Program-made: the position numbers and the translations under genes
Shown here: positions 29,138-38,007 of the stretch, piece by piece
Layout of the letters: every line of letters starts with the position of its first letter
Position numbering within the stretch: the stretch's first letter is position 1
DNA from: Petunia secreta
Taxonomy: Eukaryota > Streptophyta > Magnoliopsida > Solanales > Solanaceae
Reading direction: 5' to 3'
NCBI GenBank assembly: GCA_029990175.1
Contig: JARKIP010000005.1
Location: 32,621,501 to 32,685,500, forward strand
Length of the DNA: 64,000 nt
Notes under the pieces: model-generated
What the model was told of the DNA's origin: nothing
Databases searched by the model: none
Seen by the model: only the letters and a program-made list of their open reading frames with translations

Positions 29138-30367
29138 AAGGCTCGGGTTTTGTTTCTACAAACCCCCGACCCTTGATTCTTCGTGCCTAGGTTAGTTTCT
29201 ATCTTAGGTTCTTGTTTGTTGTTATTAAAAGAAGAAAACTACAAAAAAAAAAAAAAAAAAAAATTGGAAAATTGAAAATCTAAAAATTTGGTGTAACTTG
29301 TTGGTTTGGATGATTCATGATATGGGTGTTATAGAGTCTTGATCGTGGTTGAAATCCCGTCGTTTGGATACCAAAGACACTTGGATTGGAGAAGATTGAA
29401 AATCAAAACCCCAAAACCCCTTAAAACCCTTGATGAACTTGTTCTTGATGACTTTTGATTGATTCTTGGGTTGGATTGATATTGGATTGAGATTTGATAT
29501 TGGGGTTTGATCCTTGTGTGACTCCCGTTCTTTTGGTACCTTAAACACCCAATTTGGAGTTGTATTGCATGAATTGAAATTTTGAAACCCTATGAGAATT
29601 TGAAAATTTTGAAACCCTAGCTTTGAAGAAGATGATCATGGTGGATTGCTTGATATTGATTGGGGTTTGATAAAAGTTGTTGGGGTTTGATCTTTGTGAC
29701 TAATACAACATTTGGGTACCTTTGAATTGCTAAAACAACGCTTGATTAGTTGAATTGTTGGGTGAAAAACCAAGAAAAACGCGTTGTTGAACTGTGCTGA
29801 AGGTTGCAGAGGCGGAGCGCCTATATTCTGAGGCGGAGCGCCTCAAGTCTGCGACCTCTCGGGATTTTTGCTGAGGCGGAGCGCCTCCACCTGAAGCTTT
29901 ACCCTGGGCGGACCGCCCACTAGCTGAGGCGGGGCGCCTACTTCCTGAACGTTGGGAATTGGGTAGTTTCTTCTAGGTTCTCGTGTTTTGTTGTTTGCAT
30001 TGCTTCTAATTGGTACTATTAGAGTATAATCCTACTTGATTAGTACTAATTACTTCGAGCTAATTAGGATCATCGTGCCTTAGAAAGGAGACTAGAACTC
30101 AAAGAAGACCCGTAGTGCCTTTTAACTCAAGTCCTCACTCAAAGTGCTTAGCGTTCCAATCGAGTCCTATTAACTCCACTCACCCCAGAGTGCATTGGGC
30201 TTTCGAGTCGAGTGATTAAGTTTAGGTTTACTATTCAACTTCGTGAAACTTTGAGTTCAAGCAAGAGTGAAATAGCCATCACCACCATACGAGTGATCCG
30301 AGTGAAAACTTGTGAGGGAGCGAGTGAGGTGTTTTGACTAACTCTTGTTTCTTTCTTTGTAGGTACA
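29138..30367 (+). other. TE12 5' leader
   Basis: 1.2 kb non-coding. An A-run is near 29243. Five palindromes lie at 29810-29939 (three AGGCGGAGCGCCT, one GGGCGGACCGCCC, one AGGCGGGGCGCCT), followed by ctgaacgttgggaattgggtag, which resembles the sequence after the U3 array of TE5. The end gactaactcttgtttctttctttgtag|gtacaATGG looks like a branch point, pyrimidine tract and splice acceptor (AG at 30361-30362). Confidence 0.78.
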
Positions 30368-33300
30368 ATGGCCAACGAGGGTCAAGATTTCATCAAGGAT
30401 GCCTTGGCTAGCATTCTTGCCAAGATGGACGTCATGACTCAAAGGATTGAGTCACTTGAAAAGGGTGCCTCAAGTACCCAAGGTGACCAAGGGGCCCCGA
30501 GTGTCCCAATTGAAAAGGGGACCCCGAGTGTCCCAATTGAGACCGGTGAAGTCTCAAGTACTCCTAACTTTACCCCGGAACAAGTAAGCCATGTCATTGA
30601 GTTGTTCAATCAACAACGGGTAAAGGAGGACCGGGAGAGAATTGAACGAACGGGCATTCCCCGTTTCTTGGATAATCCCCCAAGAGACGTTCCATTACCA
30701 AGACCCATCCGAAATGTGCAACCTCTTGAGCAAGCCGATGAGGCTCAAGAAGGGGAGGAAGCCGAATATGGTGATGATATGTATGGGCTTGATGATCACT
30801 TTCAACCGAGACGAGGTATGAATTGGGGTCGTAATGTGGATCGTGGTAGGGGCCGAGGTCGAGGGCCACCTATGGGATATGTTGGAGGGAATGCAAGGAG
30901 GGAGTATGGTGTGAATGAAGATCACTATGGGGGCCAACCGGAGCCGTTCCGTGGGGGTCGTGACAACACCAACCTCAATAGTGTAAAACTTAATCTCCCA
31001 ACCTTCAAAGGGAATTGTGATCCGAATGCTTACATTGAATGGGTGCTACAAATGGAAAGATTGTTTGACACAAACGAGATGTCCGATGAGAAGAAAGGCA
31101 CCTATGCTATTTCATCCTTTGAATCCTATGCATCTACTTGGTGGGAATCCGTCAAGAGATCAAGGAGAAGGGCGGGAATCCCCGTGAATGTGGGTTGGAT
31201 CGACTTGAAGGGTATCATGAGTATCAAGTACATCACTCCTAGATATCGTCAAGAGCAACTCAAGAAGCTTTATGAGTTGAAGCAAGGTGTCAAGACGGTG
31301 CATGAATATTATGATGAGTTTGAGAGGACTCGAATGGCTTTGGATATGGACACCGAAGATGAGGAGCAAGCCGTGATCCGTTTCATGAATGGGTTGAGCT
31401 ATGGTATAGCTTCACAATTGAGATTGCGTGCTTATCTATCACTTCAAGAGGTTCTTGATGCCGCCATCCAAGCCGAGCAATGGCTTGAGAAAGAGAAGTC
31501 CAACCGTTACAAGAGCAACACTTCTACTTCCATGAACAAACCAAAGGATTGGAAAGCTCCCACAATGAATGCCAAATTCCCAAGTGCAAGTGCTAGCAAG
31601 GATGTGAAGAAGCCTTTTGAAAGGTCTACACAACCCGTGGGAGGTAATTCTAGAACTCAATTGAGTAATCCAATCTCGTCTTCTACTCAATGCTTTAAGT
31701 GTAAGGGTTATGGTCATCTCTCTAAAGATTGCCCGACCCGGAAAACTATGGTTCTTGTTGGTGACTTGGTCTATGAGCAAGATAGTGAGCCCGAGGAGGG
31801 AGAAGAAGAGGGAGTAGAGGGTGAGGAGGAAGGAGATGATGGGGAGATTGCCAAGGAAGAAGATGATGATTCCCATGCCTTCCTTGTTGTGAGGAGGAGC
31901 CTAGGAGCCATGTGCGTAGAGGATGTTGAGACCTTACAAAGAGAGAACCTCTTTCACTCCAAATGCCGAGTCATGGGACTCCTTTGCTCTATGATTATTG
32001 ACTCGGGAAGTTGTGCTAATGTTATTAGCCAAACACTAGTTACCCAATTGAAAATACCTACCTTGAAACACCCAAATCCTTATAAGCTTCAATGGCTTAG
32101 TGAGTGTGGTGAGTTGAGGGTGGTTAAGCAATGTTTGATCAAATTCAAGATTGGGAACTATGTGGATGAGCACATGTTCGATGTCGTACCTATGCAAGCA
32201 TGCCACCTACTCTTTGGTAGGCCTTGGCAATTTGATCGACGTGTGGTTCATAATGGTCATGCCAACACCTATACGGTGACGCATGAGGGTAAAAAGTTTG
32301 TGCTCCCACCCATGACTCCCAAACAAGTGAGCGATGATTACAAACGGATGCGGGAGTTGAGGGAGGTGGCAAAGGCTAAGTCGGTTGTTGAGACTAGCCC
32401 TTTGTCCAAAAGCTTGGTGGCAATCCCACCTACTTCTACCGGTGGCATATGTGCCGTGATGCAACCGGGCGAGATCCTAAAAGGAAATGATGGCAACAAG
32501 CTTCTCATATGCCTAGTGCACAAAGGTATGGTTCTAAACTCTAATTGTGATTTTTCTTCTAACCCTTTGCCTAGTGTGTTTGAGAATGTTTTGAAGGATT
32601 TTGGTGACATGTTCCCGGATGAAATGCCGGATGGATTGCCTCCTTTGAGGGGCATTGAGCATCAAATAGACTTTGTCCCGGGATCCCAAATCCCGAACAA
32701 ACCGGCCTATAGGAGCAACCCGGAGGATACAAGGGAGTTGCAAAACCAAGTTGATGAATTGCTCACTAAAGGCTTGGTGAGGGAAAGCTTGAGTCCTTGT
32801 GCCGTGCCCGTGATCCTTGTTCCCAAAAAGGACGGCACTTGGAGAATGTGTGTTGATTGTCGGGCCGTGAACAAAATAACGGTAAAGTACCGTCATCCTA
32901 TTCCCCGACTTGATGATATGTTAGATGAATTGAGCGGTTCATGTGTGTTTAGCAAGATTGACCTTAGGTCCGGCTACCATCAAATCCGGATGAAATCGGG
33001 TGATGAATGGAAAACCGCATTCAAGACCAAATTTGGTCTCTATGAATGGTTGGTGATGCCCTTTGGGCTCTCCAATGCACCTAGCACTTTCATGAGGCTA
33101 ATGAACCATGTTCTAAAGCCATTCATCAACAAGTTTGTGGTCGTCTATTTTGACGATATATTGATCTATAGCAAATCAATAGACGACCATGTTGAACACC
33201 TTAGGCTAGTGCTTGAAAAGTTGAGAGCCGAAAAGCTCTATGCTAATTTTAAAAAGTGTGCCTTTGGTGTTGAAAAGGTGGTCTTCCTTGGGTTTGTTGT

Positions 33301-35488
33301 GAGTGCCCAAGGAGTGGAGGTGGATGAGTCTAAGGTAGAGGCCATACGTGATTGGCCTACTCCTACTACCGTGACTCAAGTGAGGAGCTTTCATGGTCTC
33401 GCAAGCTTTTATAGGCGATTTGTGAAGGATTTTAGCTCCATTGCCGCTCCACTCACCGAATTGGTGAAGAAAGACCAACCATTTGTTTGGGGAGAGCCTC
33501 AAGAGAAGGCCTTCCTTGAATTGAAAAGTAGGTTGAGTACCGCCCCGCTATTGCAATTGCCCGACTTCGGGAAGGCATTTGAGGTTGAGTGTGATGCCTC
33601 GGGGGTGGGAATTGGTGGTGTTTTAATGCAAGATAGCAAACCCATCGCCTACTTTAGTGAGAAATTGAAAGGGGCCTCATTGAATTATTCTACATATGAC
33701 AAGGAGTTGTATGCCCTTGTGAGAGCCCTTGCCCATTGGCAACACTACCTTTGGCCTCGTGAGTTTGTAATCAAGAGTGACCATGAGTCACTCAAGCATT
33801 TGAGAGGCCAAGAGAAGCTCAATAAGAGACATGCCAAGTGGGTTGAATTCATTGAGTCCTTTCCCTATGTGATCCAATACAAGAAAGGGAAGGACAATGT
33901 TGTGGCGGATGCGCTTTCAAGGAAGTTTGCTCTAGCCACCACTCTCACCTCTAAGCTCATGGGTTTTGAGAGCATTAAATTGATGTATGCTCATGACCCA
34001 AAGCTAAAGAGTGTCCATGACACTCTAGAGAAAGGGGAGAGAGTTGACAAATACCAATGGTTTGATGGTTATATCTTCAAAAATGGTAGGGTGTGCATTC
34101 CGGAGTCCTCTTGGAGAGAGTTGCTTGTGCATGAAGCACATTGCGGGGGACTCATGGCACATTTTGGCACAAGAAAGACTTTGGCCATTCTTCAAGAACA
34201 ATTCCATTGGCCAAAGATGAGGGTGCATGTGGAAAAGTTTTGCGCTAATTGCCTTGAGTGCAAGCGAGCCAAATCTAAAGCCCACCCTCATGGGTTGTAT
34301 ACCCCTCTCCCCGTACCTACTAGTCCATGGTTGGATATCTCAATGGATTTTGTGATGGGATTACCAAGGACTAGGGGGGGCCATGATAGCATTTATGTTG
34401 TTGTGGATAGGTTCTCCAAAATGGCTCATTTCATTCCGTGCAAGAAATGTGATGATGCACAACATGTGGCAACTTTGTTTATTGAAAATGTCTTGAAGTT
34501 GCATGGTGTGCCTCAAACCATAGTGAGTGATAGGGACACTAAGTTCCTAAGTCATTTTTGGAGGTGTTTATGGGGTGCTTTAGGCACCAAGCTCTTGTTC
34601 TCCACGTCCCACCACCCCCAAACCGATGGGCAAACGGAAGTGGTAAACCGAACCTTGGGTGCTCTTCTTAGAGCCATGACTCGAGGCAAGGCCGGGACAT
34701 GGATTGATCGTCTTCCTGTTATGGAGTTTGCCTACAATCGCACATTGCATAGCATGATAGGCATGACTCCATTCGAGTGTGTTTATGGATTTAACCCCTT
34801 GATTCCCCTTGATCTAACCCCTTTGCCAAGGGAAATGGTTGTTAATTTTGAAGGTAAAGCTAGAGCCAAGGCTTTGGTTGAACTCCATGCAAAGGCAAAG
34901 AAGAACTTGGAGGAAGCTTATGCTAAGGTTGCCTCCAAGAAAAACAAAGGCCGCAAGAAGGTGGAACTCAAGAAGGGTGACTATGTGTGGGTGCACTTCC
35001 GGAGAGAAAGGTTTCCCAACCTTAGGAAAGGGAAGTTGGCACCCCGGGGAGATGGCCCATTCCAAGTGCTCTCGAAGATAAACAACAATGCCTATGTGAT
35101 CGACTTGCCAAGTGAGTATCAAGTTTCTAATACTTTCAATGTTTGTGACTTGGTTCCTTTGAATGTAGGTAATGAAGGGGTCGTGCATGATGATGAAGAG
35201 GTCGTGAATGACACTTCGATTTCGAGGACGAAATCTTCTCAAGAAGGGGAGGATGATAAGACCCAAACCCCCTCAAGACCATTCACTCGGAGTCAAGCCA
35301 AGTTGATCCAAGATATCCATCTTCACTTGACATGGAAGAGTATGGAAGAAGGCCCCAAGAGCAACTTGAAGAGCATGCTTTGGTGTGCCATGGATGGAGG
35401 ACTACTTGGGCTCCAAGGTGATCCACCTCAAGCTCATTTTGAGCCTCTTGCACAAGTTCCAGAAGGAGGCGGAGCGCCTCAAAGCTGA
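30368..35488 (+). CDS. gag-pol: TE12 Gag-Pol polyprotein (1706 aa), intact
   Basis: A single frame. Gag: TPSV repeats, RGRGRGRG basic stretch, CA-like domain with STWWESVKRSRRR. Zinc knuckle CFKCKGYGHLSKDC at 442-455. Aspartic protease with D545 in IIDSGSCAN. RT with YFDD at 927-930. RNase H with DASGVGIGG. Integrase zinc-binding region about 1258-1290; catalytic D1327, D1388, E1424 (D-60-D-35-E); GPF-type motif PRGDGPFQVL. The last 78 codons lie inside the 3' LTR and include RPFTRSQAK. All catalytic residues are present. One oddity: MAHFG where its relatives have MGHFG in the zinc-binding region. It should act as capsid, protease, polymerase and integrase for cytoplasmic reverse transcription and nuclear integration. 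Confidence 0.95.
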   Translation: MANEGQDFIKDALASILAKMDVMTQRIESLEKGASSTQGDQGAPSVPIEKGTPSVPIETGEVSSTPNFTPEQVSHVIELFNQQRVKEDRERIERTGIPRFLDNPPRDVPLPRPIRNVQPLEQADEAQEGEEAEYGDDMYGLDDHFQPRRGMNWGRNVDRGRGRGRGPPMGYVGGNARREYGVNEDHYGGQPEPFRGGRDNTNLNSVKLNLPTFKGNCDPNAYIEWVLQMERLFDTNEMSDEKKGTYAISSFESYASTWWESVKRSRRRAGIPVNVGWIDLKGIMSIKYITPRYRQEQLKKLYELKQGVKTVHEYYDEFERTRMALDMDTEDEEQAVIRFMNGLSYGIASQLRLRAYLSLQEVLDAAIQAEQWLEKEKSNRYKSNTSTSMNKPKDWKAPTMNAKFPSASASKDVKKPFERSTQPVGGNSRTQLSNPISSSTQCFKCKGYGHLSKDCPTRKTMVLVGDLVYEQDSEPEEGEEEGVEGEEEGDDGEIAKEEDDDSHAFLVVRRSLGAMCVEDVETLQRENLFHSKCRVMGLLCSMIIDSGSCANVISQTLVTQLKIPTLKHPNPYKLQWLSECGELRVVKQCLIKFKIGNYVDEHMFDVVPMQACHLLFGRPWQFDRRVVHNGHANTYTVTHEGKKFVLPPMTPKQVSDDYKRMRELREVAKAKSVVETSPLSKSLVAIPPTSTGGICAVMQPGEILKGNDGNKLLICLVHKGMVLNSNCDFSSNPLPSVFENVLKDFGDMFPDEMPDGLPPLRGIEHQIDFVPGSQIPNKPAYRSNPEDTRELQNQVDELLTKGLVRESLSPCAVPVILVPKKDGTWRMCVDCRAVNKITVKYRHPIPRLDDMLDELSGSCVFSKIDLRSGYHQIRMKSGDEWKTAFKTKFGLYEWLVMPFGLSNAPSTFMRLMNHVLKPFINKFVVVYFDDILIYSKSIDDHVEHLRLVLEKLRAEKLYANFKKCAFGVEKVVFLGFVVSAQGVEVDESKVEAIRDWPTPTTVTQVRSFHGLASFYRRFVKDFSSIAAPLTELVKKDQPFVWGEPQEKAFLELKSRLSTAPLLQLPDFGKAFEVECDASGVGIGGVLMQDSKPIAYFSEKLKGASLNYSTYDKELYALVRALAHWQHYLWPREFVIKSDHESLKHLRGQEKLNKRHAKWVEFIESFPYVIQYKKGKDNVVADALSRKFALATTLTSKLMGFESIKLMYAHDPKLKSVHDTLEKGERVDKYQWFDGYIFKNGRVCIPESSWRELLVHEAHCGGLMAHFGTRKTLAILQEQFHWPKMRVHVEKFCANCLECKRAKSKAHPHGLYTPLPVPTSPWLDISMDFVMGLPRTRGGHDSIYVVVDRFSKMAHFIPCKKCDDAQHVATLFIENVLKLHGVPQTIVSDRDTKFLSHFWRCLWGALGTKLLFSTSHHPQTDGQTEVVNRTLGALLRAMTRGKAGTWIDRLPVMEFAYNRTLHSMIGMTPFECVYGFNPLIPLDLTPLPREMVVNFEGKARAKALVELHAKAKKNLEEAYAKVASKKNKGRKKVELKKGDYVWVHFRRERFPNLRKGKLAPRGDGPFQVLSKINNNAYVIDLPSEYQVSNTFNVCDLVPLNVGNEGVVHDDEEVVNDTSISRTKSSQEGEDDKTQTPSRPFTRSQAKLIQDIHLHLTWKSMEEGPKSNLKSMLWCAMDGGLLGLQGDPPQAHFEPLAQVPEGGGAPQS

Positions 35489-36040
35489 GGCGGAGCGCCT
35501 ACCAAGAAGCAGAGAGCTGAGCAGAAGAAGGTGGAGCGCCTCATCCTGAGGCGGAGCGCCTCATCCTGAGGCGGAGCGCCTCACCATCCTGAGGCGGAGC
35601 GCCTCAACCTGGAGGCGGAGCGCCTCCCCCTGTGTTGGCCTGCGGGATATTTTATTACTTTTGGCTTGAACTTCCAACTACAGCCCTGCGTGGCCTTATT
35701 TGTTTTAACCCACTTTGGGGGTATTTTAGACCTTTTAGTATGACTAAGTGAAGCCTATAAATACTTCACTTAGCCTCTTTGAAACAGAACCTTACCTTTG
35801 AATCTTATGAATGATGAATAGAGTTTATCTCTTTTTATGAAGAAACCCTTTCTAGGTTGCTTGAATTCACTAGTGGAACCTAGTTGAGTCTTGAACCGAA
35901 AACCCGATCATTCTATTTGCGAGCCCCAAGTGTGGCTCGAGGGTAGTTGCATAGTGTAGGTCCTCCTTGATACCGATACGAGGGTATTATGGAACGAGTT
36001 CTCCATAGTTACTTCGTAGGGAGTTCGAGTAGTGTCTCGC
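35254..36040 (+). repeat. TE12 3' LTR, main part
   Basis: It follows polypurine tract aagaaggggagga (35241-35253) and the hairpin gatttcgaggacgaaatc (35218-35235). Interrupted at CTCGC (36036-36040) by TE13; the final 41 bp are at 41413-41453. Confidence 0.92.
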
Positions 36041-36846
36041 TGATGCGGTGTAAAATGGCCTAATCGACAACCATCAAGAGCCAACCTCGGGAGCACAAAA
36101 GATGCAAGTGAACGACTCCGGAAGCGACTTGAAGATCATGCATTAGAGCACCGAGGACGGAGGAAACACTAGGCTTCAGACCCAGGCGGGGCGCCTAGAC
36201 CCAGGAGGGGCGCCTGGCCTTTGATCAGTGAGGCGTCCAGGCACCAGGCGGGGCGCCTAGACCCAGGCGGGGCGCCTAGGTGCAGGGCAACCCAGGCGGG
36301 GCGCCTGGACCCAGGCGTGACGCCTAGCAACTTTCCAGTGAGGCCTCCCAGCTCCAGGCGGGGCGCCTAGCTTCAGGAGGGGCGCCCAACTTGCTATCTT
36401 CTCCAACTTTTTGAGTGAACTTCCAAGTTTAGCCCTAGGCTTTCTATTGTATCCTAAACTACTTAGAGGGCATTTTAGTCATTTCACCATGTCTTATGAA
36501 AGACTATAAATAGGACACTTAGCCATTTCATTCATTAGACAATCTTGAATATTGATGAAACTTGAGCTATGCTCTCATTTGAACCCTTGTTGGGAACTTG
36601 AATTCAATTGGTGGAATCCAATTTGAACTTCATCCATCTTTGATCATTCTATTTGCAAGGGTCGAGTATCTCTTGAGGATAGTTGCATAGCGTAGGTGAT
36701 TCCTTGACATTCCCCGAGGTGTAGCGAGACAAGTTCCTCGTTGCTACTTAGGTAATCGTTCGAGTCTCGTCTCGTTTTTATCTTTATCTTTATCATTTCC
36801 GCATTTTCGTATCGTTTGTTGCTTCCGCCTACTTTGCCCCTTATCA
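36041..36846 (+). repeat. TE13 5' LTR (806 bp)
   Basis: TGATGCGGTG to CCCTTATCA. AGGCGGGGCGCCT/AGGAGGGGCGCCT palindromes at 36184-36387; TATAAATA at 36505-36512; R/U5 word atagttgcatagcgtaggtgatt near 36679. Confidence 0.92.
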
Positions 36847-36848
36847 GT

Positions 36849-36860
36849 TGGTATCAGAGC
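36849..36860 (+). other. TE13 primer-binding site (tRNA-iMet)
   Basis: TGGTATCAGAGC two bases inside the 5' LTR. Confidence 0.92.
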
Positions 36861-38007
36861 ACGGCTAGGCTTCGTTCTTACGAATCCTCGGTCTTGTTCT
36901 TATCGTTGTTATCATTGTGTTGTTTGTTCTTGAAATTAGAAGAAAAACAAAAAAAAATCCAAAAACTTGAAAATCACAAAAAAATTGCTAGAAATCATTG
37001 TTTGTAACGATCTTGTTGTTGTTTGTTATCGGGGATTGATTGATATCATATTCCCGTTGATTTGGTACCCTCGAAACCCGATTTGAAGTCGTGAACCGAA
37101 ATCTTGAAAACCAAATCTCAAAGTTGAGAATTCACAAAATTTGATAGAACTTGTTTTGTGTTGTGAATTCTTGGTTGTTTGGCATCGGGGATTGTTCTTT
37201 GATGTTAACCCGTCGTTTTGGTACCCCCATAACATCGTTTGGAGTTGTGGATTGAAAATCGAAGTTTTGGATCTTGAAAATTTTTGAAAACTTTGAAGAA
37301 CTTGCTCCAAATTCTTGAAACGATCTTGTTGATGGTTGTTTGTTGATATAAATCATTGGGGTTTGTTTGTTATAGTCCAAAACAACTTTGGGTACCATTA
37401 CATATCAAAAACAACTTGAAAACGTTGAGGATTTGGGTGAAAAAAGTCAAAAATCCCGTTTTCGGAGGTGCTGGGAGCAGGCCCCAGGCGGACCGCCCAT
37501 GCCCTAGGCGGGCCGCCCACAGCCCTTACTGGTCGGCCACCAGGCGGACCGCCCAGGCCACCAGGCGGACCGCCCAGGCCACTGGCTGGTTGGTTTTGCC
37601 TCGTTTCGTGGTCTTTCGTGTTTGTTTGGTTTCCGTTGCTTCCGGCTAGTACTTTGAGAGTAATACTCCTACTCAATTAGTACTAGTTCATTGAGCGTTT
37701 AGGACCTTCGTGCCTAGAGGAGAGTAGACCTCAAAGAAGACTCGTAGTTTGATTTTGCTTCAAGTGCGCACCTAAATAGCCTAGCGTTCATCGAGTCCCA
37801 TCAATTCCACTCTTCCCGAAGAGTATTTGGTTCTTGTGAACTTGGTTGGTTATCGAGGAGGTTGTTCAACTACGAGGAAGCCATTGAATCAAGTTTGAGT
37901 GATAAATCCACCACCACTAAACGAGTGATCCGAGTGACATTCAAAAGTGAGGGAGCGAGTGAGGTTTTTACTCTAACTTCTTTCTTGTCTTTGATTTATA
38001 TAGGTAC
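36861..38007 (+). other. TE13 5' leader
   Basis: Non-coding. Four palindromes at 37486-37575 (AGGCGGACCGCCC three times, AGGCGGGCCGCCC once), a different core from its own U3. It ends tactctaacttctttcttgtctttgatttatatag|gtacATGG (acceptor AG 38002-38003). Confidence 0.75.
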
